Origin: Pseudomonas sp. PDNC002
GTDB taxonomy: Bacteria; Pseudomonadota; Gammaproteobacteria; Pseudomonadales; Pseudomonadaceae
DNA length: 64,000 bases
Assembly: GCF_016919445.1 (NCBI RefSeq)
Contig: NZ_CP070356.1
Location: 1,619,501 to 1,683,500 of the forward strand
Reading direction: 5' to 3'
The notes beneath the pieces are model-generated. The model saw only the letters and a program-made list of their open reading frames with translations. It did not search any database and was not told the origin of the DNA. Both the position numbers and the translations under genes were made by a program. Positions 35,039 to 43,564 of this stretch are shown in pieces (positions within the stretch are counted from its first letter, which is position 1; every line of letters begins with the position of its first letter).

Positions 35039-35441
35039 GGGGTTTTCCCGTACCTGCGTGGGTGTAGATGGCGTCCGGGTCCTTCAGGACCGGGTCGACG
35101 GTCTGCCAGGCGCCGTTCTCGAACACGCGGTAGAAGCAGCTTTCGCGGCCGGTGTGGCAGGCGATGCCGCCCAGTTGCTCGACCATCAGGATCACCACGT
35201 CGGCGTCGCAGTCCAGACGCAGCTCGTGCAACTTCTGTACGTGCCCGGATTCCTCGCCCTTGCGCCAGAGCTTGCCGCGCGAGCGCGACCAGTAGATGGC
35301 GCGGCCTTCGGCGGCGGTGAGGGTCAGCGCCTCGCGGTTCATCCAGGCCATCATCAGCACGCGGCCGGTGCGATGGTCCTGGGCGATCGCTGGCACCAGT
35401 CCATCGGCATTCCAGTTGATTTCGTCCAGCCAGTCTTTCAT
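35028..35441 (-). CDS. hisI: HisI, phosphoribosyl-AMP cyclohydrolase
   Basis: HisI is the zinc- and magnesium-dependent enzyme for step 3 of histidine synthesis. The 137 aa protein starts [20 protein letters not shown] and contains [32 protein letters not shown], the metal-binding [14 protein letters not shown] and [11 protein letters not shown]. HisI and HisE are separate polypeptides here, as usual in Pseudomonas. A frame open far upstream is ubiB read in the wrong frame. It lies 83 bases after ubiB. Confidence 0.96.
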   Translation of the reverse strand: MKDWLDEINWNADGLVPAIAQDHRTGRVLMMAWMNREALTLTAAEGRAIYWSRSRGKLWRKGEESGHVQKLHELRLDCDADVVILMVEQLGGIACHTGRESCFYRVFENGAWQTVDPVLKDPDAIYTHAGTGKPHEH

Positions 35442-35524
35442 CTCGGGTTCCGTACGGCGGGCACGCGCGGTGCCCGGAGCCACTGTATACAACGCGTAAG
35501 TGTGCCAGTCAGTAGGGCGACTGG

Positions 35525-37132
35525 CTATCGGCGCAGGATCAGATACAGACCGCCGGCCAGCATCGCCCAGGCCGGCCACGCGCTGAGCGAGTGCGTGACC
35601 AGCCCGGTCTGGGCCGCGCCGGCCACCAGGACGGCACCAATCAGCCGTGCCGGCCAGGCGCTGGCCATGCCCGGCTGGGCGCCGGTCAGGCGCGCTTCGG
35701 GCTGCGGCTCGCGGGACAGGCGTTCCAGGGTGTCGCGGGTCATCTGCGCCAGGTGCGGCAGTTGCTCCATGTGTTGCTGGGCATTGCGCAGCAGGGTGCC
35801 GGGGCTGACGCGGTCGCGCATCCAGCGTTCGAGATAGGGCTGCGCGGTGGTCCACAGGTCCAGGTCGGGATAGAGCTGGCGGCCCAGGCCTTCGATGTTC
35901 AGCAGGGTCTTCTGCAGCAGCACCAGTTGCGGTTGCACTTCCATGTTGAAGCGCCGCGCGGTCTGGAACAGGCGCAGCAGCACCTGGCCGAAGGAGATGT
36001 CCTTGAGCGGTTTCTCGAAGATCGGCTCGCAGACGGTGCGGATCGCCGCCTCGAAATCGTTGACCTTGGTTTCCGCCGGCACCCAGCCCGAGTCGATGTG
36101 CAGCTGGGCGACCTTGCGGTAGTCGCGCTTGAAGAAGGCGATCAGGTTGCGCGCCAGGTAGTCCTGGTCCTCGTCGGTGAGGCTGCCGACGATGCCGCAG
36201 TCCACCGCGATGTACTGCGGGCTCCACGGCGTGCGAGTGCTGACGAAAATGTTGCCGGGGTGCATGTCGGCGTGGAAGAAGCTGTCGCGGAACACCTGGG
36301 TGAAGAAGATCTCCACGCCGCGCTCGGCCAACGCCTTGAAGTCGGTGCGCTGGTCGCGCAGGGTCTCCAGGTCGGTCACCGGGATGCCGTAGATGCGCTC
36401 CATCACCAGCACCTTCGGACGGCACCAGTCCCAGTAGACCTGGGGCACATAGAGCAGCGGAGAGCCCTCGAAGTTGCGCCGCAGTTGCGAGGAGTTGGCC
36501 GCTTCGCGCAACAGGTCGAGCTCGTCGTAGATGGTCTTTTCGTAGTCGCTGACCACTTCGGCCGGGTGCAGGCGGCGGGCGTCGGCGGAAATGCGTTCGG
36601 CCATGCGCGCGAGGATATGCAGCCAGGCGATATCGGAGCGGATCACCGGTTCGAGGTTCGGGCGGATCACCTTCACCACCACTTCCTCGCCGGATTTCAG
36701 CTGCGCGGCGTGGACCTGCGCCACCGAGGCGGATGCCAGCGGTTCGCGCTCGAAACGCGAGAACACCTGCTCGATCTTCGCGCCCAGTTGCTCTTCGATG
36801 CGCGCCACGGCGAGGTCCGGCGGGAAGGGCGGCACCTTGTCCTGGAGGAAAGCCAGTTCGAGGGCGATGTCATCGGGCAGCAGGTCGCGGCGAGTGGAAA
36901 GGATCTGGCCGAACTTGATGAAGATCGGCCCGAGGTCTTCCAGTGCCAGGCGCAGGCGCGCGCCACGGCTCAGTTCCAGCGGCTTGCGCGGCAACCAGCG
37001 CCACGGCAGCAGCCCGCCGAGCAGGCGCAGCCACCAGGGCAGGAAGGGCAGTTCGAGGACCATATCGTCCAGTCGGTAGCGGATGGCTACGCGCTGGATG
37101 CGCAGCAGGCGGCGGAAGGCGAGCAGCTTCAT
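35525..37132 (-). CDS. ubiB: UbiB, ubiquinone biosynthesis kinase-like ATPase
   Basis: UbiB is an atypical ABC1/ADCK-family kinase-like ATPase needed for ubiquinone synthesis. The 535 aa protein shows the family KFGQ motif ([17 protein letters not shown]), the Ala-rich loop ([16 protein letters not shown]), VVKVIRPNL and the [11 protein letters not shown] and VDCGIVGSL catalytic segments. One or two membrane helices are at the extreme C-terminus ([26 protein letters not shown]). The start overlaps the ubiJ stop. Confidence 0.97.
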   Translation of the reverse strand: MKLLAFRRLLRIQRVAIRYRLDDMVLELPFLPWWLRLLGGLLPWRWLPRKPLELSRGARLRLALEDLGPIFIKFGQILSTRRDLLPDDIALELAFLQDKVPPFPPDLAVARIEEQLGAKIEQVFSRFEREPLASASVAQVHAAQLKSGEEVVVKVIRPNLEPVIRSDIAWLHILARMAERISADARRLHPAEVVSDYEKTIYDELDLLREAANSSQLRRNFEGSPLLYVPQVYWDWCRPKVLVMERIYGIPVTDLETLRDQRTDFKALAERGVEIFFTQVFRDSFFHADMHPGNIFVSTRTPWSPQYIAVDCGIVGSLTDEDQDYLARNLIAFFKRDYRKVAQLHIDSGWVPAETKVNDFEAAIRTVCEPIFEKPLKDISFGQVLLRLFQTARRFNMEVQPQLVLLQKTLLNIEGLGRQLYPDLDLWTTAQPYLERWMRDRVSPGTLLRNAQQHMEQLPHLAQMTRDTLERLSREPQPEARLTGAQPGMASAWPARLIGAVLVAGAAQTGLVTHSLSAWPAWAMLAGGLYLILRR

Positions 37133-37752
37133 GCGTCGGGTTTGATCTTCTGGCTGAGGCGCGAAATCCGCGCGTCGAGGCGGTCGAGGGCGGTCTTCAG
37201 CTGGTCCAGCTCGGCGAAGCGCGCTTCGGCTTCATGCTGGCCGACCAGGGTGCGGCTTTCCTCGGCGAGATAGTCGGCCAGGCTCAGGCGCAGGCTTTCC
37301 AGGCTGTCGCCGGCCCAGGCCATGCCGCCGCGCAGGCGCGCTCCGAGCAGGTGCGCGGGCACCGGGCCGAGCCAGCGGGAGACTTCGTACTCCCAGTCCA
37401 GCTCCAGGCTCTGGAGGATGTCGGCCAGCTCCAGCAGCATCGCGCTGTCGCCGCCCATGGTCACTTCCGGGCTGTGCAGGACGCGGGTCTTGTCCTTGGC
37501 CAGCGCCAGTTGCAGCAGGCTGCCGGCCGGCGCGACGAGGGTGCAGTCGGCCTGCGCCTCGTGGTGCGCGGCCAGGTGCAGTCCGTCGGCATCGGGCAGG
37601 ATGAACAGCTGCAGCGCGGGCGCCTGGCAGTCCACTTCCAGCACCTTGCCGGCCAGCCGGCCGAGGCGCTTGAGCGCCACGCCGTCGAGCCGCAGCACGC
37701 GGTTGACGGTGGCTTCGGCGCTGGCCAGCGCGGCCTGCAGGAGCAGGGTCAT
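37129..37752 (-). CDS. ubiJ: UbiJ, SCP2-domain ubiquinone biosynthesis accessory factor
   Basis: UbiJ is a lipid-binding accessory protein of the soluble ubiquinone-synthesis complex. The 207 aa protein has an SCP2-like domain ([20 protein letters not shown] ... [20 protein letters not shown]) and a C-terminal coiled coil ([21 protein letters not shown]). The start ATG overlaps the ubiE stop (TGATG) and its stop overlaps the ubiB start, giving a tightly coupled ubiE-ubiJ-ubiB unit. Confidence 0.93.
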   Translation of the reverse strand: MTLLLQAALASAEATVNRVLRLDGVALKRLGRLAGKVLEVDCQAPALQLFILPDADGLHLAAHHEAQADCTLVAPAGSLLQLALAKDKTRVLHSPEVTMGGDSAMLLELADILQSLELDWEYEVSRWLGPVPAHLLGARLRGGMAWAGDSLESLRLSLADYLAEESRTLVGQHEAEARFAELDQLKTALDRLDARISRLSQKIKPDA

Positions 37753-38534
37753 CAGGGCTTGATGCCGCGGTGCAGGGCGACCACGCCGCCGGTCATGTTG
37801 TGGTAGGTAACGCGGTCGAAACCGGCCTCCACCATCATCGACTTCAGCGTTTCCTGGTCCGGGTGCATACGGATCGATTCGGCGAGGTAGCGATAGCTCT
37901 CGGAATCGTTGGTGACCAGCTTGCCCATCAGCGGCAGCAGGGTGAAGGAGTAAGCGTCGTAGGCCTTGGACAGCAGGCTGCTGGTCGGCTTGGAGAACTC
38001 CAGCACCAGCAGGCGGCCGCCCGGCTTGAGCACCCGCAGCATGGAGCGGATGGCTTCGTCCTTGTGGGTGACGTTGCGCAGGCCGAAGGCGATGGTCACC
38101 GCGTCGAAATAGTTGTCGGGGAACGGCAGCTTCTCGGCGTCGGCCTGGACGAAGTTGACGTTGCCGGCGATGCCGCTGTCGAGCAGCTTGTCGCGGCCGA
38201 CCTTGAGCATCGAGGCGTTGATGTCGGCCAGCACCACTTCGCCGGTCGGGCCGACCAGGCGGGAAAACTGGCGGGTCAGGTCGCCGGTGCCGCCGGCGAT
38301 GTCCAGCACCCGGTTGCCCGCGCGCACGCCGGACAGCTCGATGGTGAAGCGCTTCCACAGACGGTGGACGCCGCCGGACATCAGGTCGTTCATCAGGTCG
38401 TACTTGGCCGCGACCGAGTGGAACACCTCGGCGACCTTCTCGGCCTTCTCGCTCTCGCGCACGGTCTTGTAGCCGAAGTGCGTGGTGGGATCGGCGCTGT
38501 CCTGGCCGGCTTGGGGCTTGCGCGGTTCGCTCAT
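37752..38534 (-). CDS. ubiE: UbiE, demethylubiquinone/menaquinone C-methyltransferase
   Basis: UbiE is the SAM-dependent C-methyltransferase of ubiquinone synthesis. The 260 aa protein starts [20 protein letters not shown] and contains the family signature [19 protein letters not shown], the SAM motif [15 protein letters not shown] and [16 protein letters not shown]. The ATG at 38534 is taken from the family start; the frame opens upstream to 38780 but that region is non-coding or covers the divergent promoter. Confidence 0.96.
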   Translation of the reverse strand: MSEPRKPQAGQDSADPTTHFGYKTVRESEKAEKVAEVFHSVAAKYDLMNDLMSGGVHRLWKRFTIELSGVRAGNRVLDIAGGTGDLTRQFSRLVGPTGEVVLADINASMLKVGRDKLLDSGIAGNVNFVQADAEKLPFPDNYFDAVTIAFGLRNVTHKDEAIRSMLRVLKPGGRLLVLEFSKPTSSLLSKAYDAYSFTLLPLMGKLVTNDSESYRYLAESIRMHPDQETLKSMMVEAGFDRVTYHNMTGGVVALHRGIKP

Positions 38535-38684
38535 GGCATTTCTACCCTGGAAGTCAGTGGCGGGCATTCTAACAGGATGCGGAGAAAACGCCGCCCCGCT
38601 CGCCACCCTGAGAAGGGCGGCGGGGTGCGGCGATACGGCGCGGCGCGTATGATCGGCGGGGTCAGTCAATCGCGGAGTTCCAGC

Positions 38685-38960
38685 ATGTCCCGTATCCACG
38701 TCGAACGTTCCCACTCCCTCGGCCGAGAGGCCGCCCGTGCGAAGGCCGAGAAGCTCGCCGACAAGCTCACCCGCGAGCACGGCGTGAGCAGCGAATGGCA
38801 GGGCGACACCCTGGTGTTCAAGCGCAGCGGCGTGGATGGACGCATCGAGGTGGGCGAGAACAGTGTTTCCGTGGACGTGAAGCTGGGCCTGATGCTGTCG
38901 GCCATGAGCGGCCTGCTCAAGGGCGAGATCGAGCGCGCACTGGACAAGGCGCTGGCCTGA
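38685..38960 (+). CDS. PHA-granule-region (polyhydroxyalkanoic acid system) small protein
   Basis: This 91 aa protein ([20 protein letters not shown] ... [20 protein letters not shown] ... [20 protein letters not shown]) belongs to the PHA_gran_rgn family found beside phasin genes. No enzyme motif is seen; the biochemical role is unknown. The ATG at 38685 is chosen from the family start. It is divergent from ubiE by 150 bases and followed by phaI. A GC-rich hairpin (CGGCCCC...GGGGCCG, about 38969-38992) follows the stop. Confidence 0.87.
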   Translation: MSRIHVERSHSLGREAARAKAEKLADKLTREHGVSSEWQGDTLVFKRSGVDGRIEVGENSVSVDVKLGLMLSAMSGLLKGEIERALDKALA

Positions 38961-38968
38961 ATACTTCC

Positions 38969-38992
38969 CGGCCCCGTTTCTCGCGGGGCCGC
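38969..38992 (+). terminator. Hairpin after the PHA-system small protein
   Basis: CGGCCCCGTTTCTCGCGGGG followed by CCG forms a 7-bp GC stem starting 8 bases after the stop, with a short T-rich tail (GTTTTCC). It probably separates this gene from phaI-phaF. Confidence 0.6.
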
Positions 38993-39131
38993 AGCCGTTT
39001 TCCGACGGCGCCGGCCGTCCTACAAAGGCTGGTATGTGTTTTCTAATTTTCCCCGATACCTTGGCTCACAGTCCCGCCTTTCGCGGGCAGCTGTTCGACA
39101 TCATCGAATCAGAACCCTGTGAGGTGCCACC

Positions 39132-39542
39132 ATGGCCAAGGCTGTCAGCAAGAAGAAAGTCGTAGAACTCGAATCCACCCTCTACACCGATGCCAAGCAC
39201 TACGCGCGGCAGATCTGGCTCGCGGGCCTGGGCACCTACGCCAAGGTCGGCCAGGAAGGCAGCGAATACTTCAAGGACCTGGTCAAGGCCGGCGAGTCCG
39301 TGGAGAAGAAAGGCCGCGACCTGGTGACCACCCAGATCGACGCCGCCAACGACAGCGTCAAGGGTCGTCTGCACAGCGTGAAATCCAAGATCAACTTCGA
39401 CAAGATCGAGGAAGTGTTCGACGCACGTGTCGCCTCCGCCCTCAACCGAATCGGAATTCCCTCCAGGCGTGATGTGGAGGCGCTCTCTGCTAAGCTGGAT
39501 GAGCTGAGCGCAGTGCTCGAGCGTGTCGCGAGAACCCAATAA
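39132..39542 (+). CDS. phaI: PhaI, PHA granule-associated phasin
   Basis: PhaI is a granule-coating phasin. The 136 aa protein shares with PhaF the phasin motif (YARQIWLAGLGTYAKVGQEG, YFKDLVKAGESVEKKGRD) and ends with a leucine-rich coiled coil (ALSAKLDELSAVLERVAR). It is followed by phaF after 10 bases, with the phaF RBS AAGGAG at the phaI stop. The start follows GTGAGGTG. Confidence 0.95.
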   Translation: MAKAVSKKKVVELESTLYTDAKHYARQIWLAGLGTYAKVGQEGSEYFKDLVKAGESVEKKGRDLVTTQIDAANDSVKGRLHSVKSKINFDKIEEVFDARVASALNRIGIPSRRDVEALSAKLDELSAVLERVARTQ

Positions 39543-39552
39543 GGAGAGCAGG

Positions 39553-40473
39553 ATGGCTGGCAAAAAAACTACCGATAAAAAAGAGTCCAGTTGGATCGGC
39601 GAGATCGAGAAATACTCGCGGCAGATCTGGCTGGCTGGCTTGGGGGCCTACTCGAAGGTCAGCAAGGACGGCAGCAAGGTGTTCGAGACCCTGGTCAAGG
39701 ACGGCGAGAAGGCCGAGAAACAAGCCAAGTCCGAAGTCGACAAGGCCGTGAAGACTTCCACCCGTTCCGCCAAATCGCGCGTCGATGCCGTCAAGGGCGC
39801 CGCGATCGGCAAGTGGGGCGAGCTGGAAGAGGCCTTCGACAAACGACTCAACAGCGCGATCTCGCGCCTGGGCGTTCCGAGCCGCAATGAGGTGAAGACT
39901 CTGCACAGCAAGGTCGACAGCCTCACCAAGCAGATCGAGAAGCTCACCGGCGTCAGCGTCAAGACCGCCAAACCGGCCGCCAAGGCCGCCGCCAAACCCG
40001 CAGCGAAAGCCGCCGCCAAGCCGGCTGCGAAACCCGCTGTGAAGACCGCGGCGTCCAAGCCGGCGACCAAGGCCGCTGCGAAGCCCGCAGCCAAACCGGC
40101 CGCCAAGCCCGCTGCGAAAGCTGCTGCGAAGCCGGCTGCCAAACCCGCTGCCAAGCCTGCCGCGAAACCGGCTGCGAAGGCTGCGGCGAAACCGGCCGCC
40201 AAGCCCGCTGCTGCGAAAGCCGCTGCGAAGCCGGCTGCCAAGCCTGCGGCAAAACCGGCTGCTGCCAAGCCCGCTGCTGCGAAGCCTGCAGCCAAGCCGG
40301 CCGCGGCGAAGAAGCCGGCCGTGAAGAAACCCGCTGCACCGAAGGCCGTCGCCAAACCGGCAGCTCCGAAGCCGGCAGCTCCGGCCGCCACTCCGGCACC
40401 GTCGGCTCCCGCCGCCGCGCCGTCCGTGACGCCGTCCGCTGCTACTCCGGCGACACCGTCGACCCAGGCCTGA
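39553..40473 (+). CDS. phaF: PhaF, histone H1-like PHA granule phasin and DNA-binding protein
   Basis: PhaF has an N-terminal phasin domain (residues about 1-135: YSRQIWLAGLGAYSKVSKDG ... RLGVPSRNEVKTLHSKVDSL) and a Lys/Ala/Pro-rich tail (about 137-275) built of AAKPA repeats, resembling histone H1 and AlgP. In P. putida such tails bind DNA and help distribute granules at cell division. The 306 aa protein starts at the ATG at 39553 after AAGGAGAGCAGG. The repeat tract is a likely site of length variation. A terminator follows. Confidence 0.95.
   Translation: MAGKKTTDKKESSWIGEIEKYSRQIWLAGLGAYSKVSKDGSKVFETLVKDGEKAEKQAKSEVDKAVKTSTRSAKSRVDAVKGAAIGKWGELEEAFDKRLNSAISRLGVPSRNEVKTLHSKVDSLTKQIEKLTGVSVKTAKPAAKAAAKPAAKAAAKPAAKPAVKTAASKPATKAAAKPAAKPAAKPAAKAAAKPAAKPAAKPAAKPAAKAAAKPAAKPAAAKAAAKPAAKPAAKPAAAKPAAAKPAAKPAAAKKPAVKKPAAPKAVAKPAAPKPAAPAATPAPSAPAAAPSVTPSAATPATPSTQA
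39958..40370 (+). repeat. Degenerate AAKPA codon repeats in phaF
   Basis: About 130 codons consist mainly of repeats of GCC-AAG-CCC/GCG-GCT type units encoding AAKPAAKP. Units vary at third positions, so the array is an old or selected one rather than a fresh slippage expansion. Confidence 0.85.
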
Positions 40474-40493
40474 TCGGTCTGCTGCAACACCCA

Positions 40494-40518
40494 CGCCCGG
40501 CCTCGTGCCGGGCGTTTT
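40494..40518. terminator. Terminator between convergent phaF and phaD
   Basis: The stem CGCCCGGC / GCCGGGCG with loop CTCGT is followed by TTTT, 20 bases after the phaF stop and before the convergent phaD stop at 40550. Confidence 0.88.
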
Positions 40519-40549
40519 CATTCTCTCAGGGGAAGAATCAAGGGGTGAG

Positions 40550-41164
40550 TCAGGGGTCGAGATAGCGCCGGGCGAGGCGTTCGGCGATCAGCTGCGAGTC
40601 GGGCCGCAGGTGCGGCGCCACCAGCATCATCACCTGGAACACTACGTGGCGGATGTCGCCCTCGTGGCCGAGGATGCGCTGGTAGTCCAGTGAGAACAGC
40701 AGCGTCAGGGTGATCTGCTCCACCAGTTGGCCGAGGGCCTCGGTGTCGCTGACCAGTTCGTCCTGGGCTTTGAGTTGCGCCAGCAGGGTGGCCAGCGTGC
40801 GCTTGAGTTGGTTGAGCCAGGCGCGCACGCCGCGGGCCAGCTTGGGCAGCTTCCCGGACAGGTTGGAGAGGTCCTGGAAGAGAAAGCGGTAGTGCGCCAG
40901 GCGCTCGACGATCAGGTGCAGGAACAGCCAGTAGTCCTCGGCGCCCAGTTGCACGTCGGTGGGCGGATCGAGCAGCGGCGCCAATTCGTCCTGGAAGCGC
41001 TCGAACAGCGCCAGCACCAGGGGTTCCTTGCCGTGGAAGTGGTAGTAGAGATTGCCAGGGCTGATGCCCAGTTCGGTGGCGATCTCCAGGGTGGACACGT
41101 TGGGCTCGCCCTGCTCGTTGAACAGCTGCAGGGCGCATTCGAGAATCCGGTCGCGCGTTTTCAT
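40550..41164 (-). CDS. phaD: PhaD, TetR-family regulator of the pha cluster
   Basis: This 204 aa TetR-type protein has an N-terminal helix-turn-helix (TRDRILECALQLFNEQGEPN, ELGISPGNLYYHFHGKEPLV) and an all-helical effector domain. In P. putida PhaD activates the phaC1 and phaI promoters in response to CoA intermediates of fatty-acid metabolism; transfer of that role here is inference. It is the last gene of the phaC1-phaZ-phaC2-phaD order but is 385 bases from phaC2, with a repeat element in the gap. Confidence 0.94.
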   Translation of the reverse strand: MKTRDRILECALQLFNEQGEPNVSTLEIATELGISPGNLYYHFHGKEPLVLALFERFQDELAPLLDPPTDVQLGAEDYWLFLHLIVERLAHYRFLFQDLSNLSGKLPKLARGVRAWLNQLKRTLATLLAQLKAQDELVSDTEALGQLVEQITLTLLFSLDYQRILGHEGDIRHVVFQVMMLVAPHLRPDSQLIAERLARRYLDP

Positions 41165-41325
41165 CCGTGTTCAGGTTCCAGCCGCAGTGGAGGCCGACGA
41201 TAGCCGTGGGGGAGGGTGGATGCCAATGGCTGTGCGGCAAACTTCCGCATTGCTTATCCGTATGAACGCCTCAGGGATGCGGATCGAAACATGGCAGCCT
41301 ATGGATAGCCCTGCGCTCGGCCCGT

Positions 41326-41430
41326 CCCTCTCCCTCAGGGAGAGGGGACCGTCCTGTGCAGGAGGAGGCGGTGATCTCAGCCGGCGCGATCTGCCCCCTC
41401 TCCCTGAGGGAGAGGGCTGGGGTGAGGGGG
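41326..41430. repeat. Dispersed paired palindromic repeat, copy 3
   Basis: Two CCCTCTCCCTCAGGGAGAGG-type palindromes are separated by about 46 bp, the right one extended by CTGGGGTGAGGGG. The spacer shares ACCGTxC...GCAGGA and CAGCCGG with copy 2. It lies in the 385-base gap between phaD and phaC2. The rest of that gap (41165-41325, 41431-41549) shows nothing recognisable. Confidence 0.85.
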
Positions 41431-41549
41431 AGAACGCAGGCACGGTTTATCCAGGAGAGGGATTTGTTCTCGCAAGATGCCTGCCGCAAGCCTGAAGCGA
41501 CCAACCCGCAATGGGTTGTCTGCTGCGTTCTGCGTTCTGCGTTCTGCGA

Positions 41550-43232
41550 TCAGCGCACGTGCACGTACGTCCCCGGTGCCGCCTCCTTCGACGGATACTC
41601 AGCGTTACCCAGTTCGAAGCTCACTGGCCGCCGCTCGCCGGAGCGCTCCTGGATCCACGCCAGCCACAGCGGCCACCAGCTGCCCTCGTGACGCTGGGTG
41701 TCGTAGTACCAGGCGCGCGGGTCGGAGCTGAGCTTGCCGTTCTCGAAGTAACAGGCCTTGGGGTTGCCCGGCGGGTTGAGGATGCTCTGGATGTGTCCGC
41801 TGTTGGACAGCACGAAGCGGCTGTCGCCACCCAGCAGCTGCGCCGAGCGGTACACCGCATCCCAGGGCGTGATGTGGTCGGTGATGCCGGCGACGTGGAA
41901 GTTGTCGACGGCGACTTTCTTCAGGTCGATGGCGCTGCCGTTGAGCTCCATGGCGCCGGGGCGGGCCAGTGGGTTGTGCTTGAAGAAGTCGAGGAAGTCG
42001 CCGTGCAACGCGGCCGGCAGGCGGGTGTTGTCGTTGTTCCAGTAGAGGATGTCGAACGCCGGCGGCTGCTTGCCCAGCAGGTAGTTGTTGACCCAGTAGT
42101 TCCAGATCAGGTCGTTGGGGCGCATCCAGGCGAACACCTTGGCCATGTCGCGGCCATCCAGCACGCCGTGCTGGTAGGAACGACGCTTGCTGCTCTCCAG
42201 GGTCTGCTCGTCGGCGAACAGCGCCGCGGGGGTCTCCACCTGGCTGTCCAGCAGACTCACCAGGTAGGTGGCGCTGGCGATCTTGCGCAGCTGGCGGCGT
42301 GACTGCAGGTGCCCTTGCAGGGCGGCGATGGTCAGGCCGCCGGAGCAGGCGCCCATCAGGTTCACGCTGCGGCTGCCGCTGATCGAGCGGCACGCCTCGA
42401 TGGCCTCGTCCAGTGCGCTGACGTAGGTCGACAGGCCCCACTCGCGGTGGCGCGCATCGGGGTTGCGCCAGCTGACCATGAACACCTGCAGATTGTTCTT
42501 CAGGGCGTACTGGACAAAGCTCTTCTCCACCGTCAGATCGAAGATGTAGAACTTGTTGATCTGCGGCGGCACGATCAGCAGCGGCTTGGCGTGCAGATGT
42601 TCGCCCATTGGCTTGTACTGGATCAGCTCCAGCACTTCGTTGCGGAACACCACCGCGCCCGGCGTGGTGGCGATGTTCTGGCCAATCTCGAAGGCACTGC
42701 GGTTGACCTGGCTGGGCATGCCGCCGTTGTGCACCAGGTCGTCCAGCATGTGCTGGAGGCCCTTGAGCAGGCTCTGGCCGCCGGTATTGAACAACTCCTT
42801 GACCGCCAGCGGGTTGAGCAGGGTGTTCGACGGCGAGGCGGCGTCGGACAGGATCGACAGCAGGAAGCGCGCGCGGGCGCGGTCGTCGTGGTTCAGGTCG
42901 CTCTCGTCGATCCAGGCCAACAGTTGCTTCTGCCAGGCCAGGTAGGCCTGCACGGTGCGCCGGTAGATCGGATTGAGCCGCCAGGACGGGTCCTGGAAGC
43001 GTGCATCCTGCGGGTTGGGCTGCAGCGGCGAATCGCCGATCAGCACCTTGCCCATCTGCTTGCCGAAGGCCGCCAGATGCCGCGCCGAATGCATCGGCTG
43101 GCGCACGCCCTGCAGCGCCAGCATGCGCAGGGTGGACAGCATGTCCTTGCCGCGCAGGCCGACCATCGCGCTCTGCGCATTCATGTACTCGGTGGGGACG
43201 GGGACGCTACCAGGCTCAGTTTTCTCTCGCAT
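41550..43232 (-). CDS. phaC2: PhaC2, class II PHA synthase 2
   Basis: PhaC2 polymerises (R)-3-hydroxyacyl-CoA of medium chain length. The 560 aa protein starts MREKTEPGSVPVPTEY at the ATG at 43232 (RBS CGGAG). The lipase-like box MGACSGGLT carries catalytic Cys296, and the Asp and His of the triad are in ITDHITPW and SNSGHIQSIL. It is paralogous to PhaC1 (44566-46245) along its length. The frame is open to 43436, but the extra N-terminus is unlike the family. Confidence 0.96.
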   Translation of the reverse strand: MREKTEPGSVPVPTEYMNAQSAMVGLRGKDMLSTLRMLALQGVRQPMHSARHLAAFGKQMGKVLIGDSPLQPNPQDARFQDPSWRLNPIYRRTVQAYLAWQKQLLAWIDESDLNHDDRARARFLLSILSDAASPSNTLLNPLAVKELFNTGGQSLLKGLQHMLDDLVHNGGMPSQVNRSAFEIGQNIATTPGAVVFRNEVLELIQYKPMGEHLHAKPLLIVPPQINKFYIFDLTVEKSFVQYALKNNLQVFMVSWRNPDARHREWGLSTYVSALDEAIEACRSISGSRSVNLMGACSGGLTIAALQGHLQSRRQLRKIASATYLVSLLDSQVETPAALFADEQTLESSKRRSYQHGVLDGRDMAKVFAWMRPNDLIWNYWVNNYLLGKQPPAFDILYWNNDNTRLPAALHGDFLDFFKHNPLARPGAMELNGSAIDLKKVAVDNFHVAGITDHITPWDAVYRSAQLLGGDSRFVLSNSGHIQSILNPPGNPKACYFENGKLSSDPRAWYYDTQRHEGSWWPLWLAWIQERSGERRPVSFELGNAEYPSKEAAPGTYVHVR

Positions 43233-43337
43233 GAACAGCACTCCGTAAAGGGTCCGACCTGCCAATGGCGAAGCAAGGGCTGTACCGGACTGGGGAAGAG
43301 CCCGTTCCAGACGCTTGTCGCCGGTTCGAGGGATGTG

Positions 43338-43468
43338 CACGGGTATCGACGCGAGAGGAAACTGCCCGAAAACAGGGCAGTGGATCAGCAGCCGGGTCGC
43401 CCTGCGGACACCGGTGAAGGTGGCCGCAGTGGTCATCCCGATTCAGGCGCTACGTGTCGATACCCGTG
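43338..43468. promoter_or_regulatory. Widely spaced 13-bp inverted repeat upstream of phaC2
   Basis: CACGGGTATCGAC (43338-43350) and GTCGATACCCGTG (43456-43468) are exact complements, 105 bp apart. They lie in the 332-base gap between phaZ and phaC2. A small hairpin, ACTGCCC/GGGCAGT (43361-43381), lies between them. The role is unknown: a looping operator pair or the edges of a small element are both possible. Confidence 0.5.
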
Positions 43469-43564
43469 AACACGCCTGTTTGTTGTTCGGCTCTTTAAAA
43501 AAAGTGCCTGCGCAGCGATCGGTCAAGGCAGGATGCCCACCGAGTGTGACGAAGCCGTGATGCC

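Noticed and set aside
35442..36425. Long alternative frame continuous with hisI into ubiB
   Set aside because: It is ubiB in the wrong frame; the hisI start at 35441 matches the family.
39553..40473. PhaF as a eukaryotic-like histone gene acquired by transfer
   Set aside because: The Lys/Ala/Pro tail resembles H1 but is a known feature of PhaF and AlgP, and the N-terminal phasin domain and neighbours fix the identity.
43233..43436. N-terminal extension of PhaC2
   Set aside because: The extra residues are unlike class II synthases; the ATG at 43232 places the catalytic Cys at 296 as in PhaC1.
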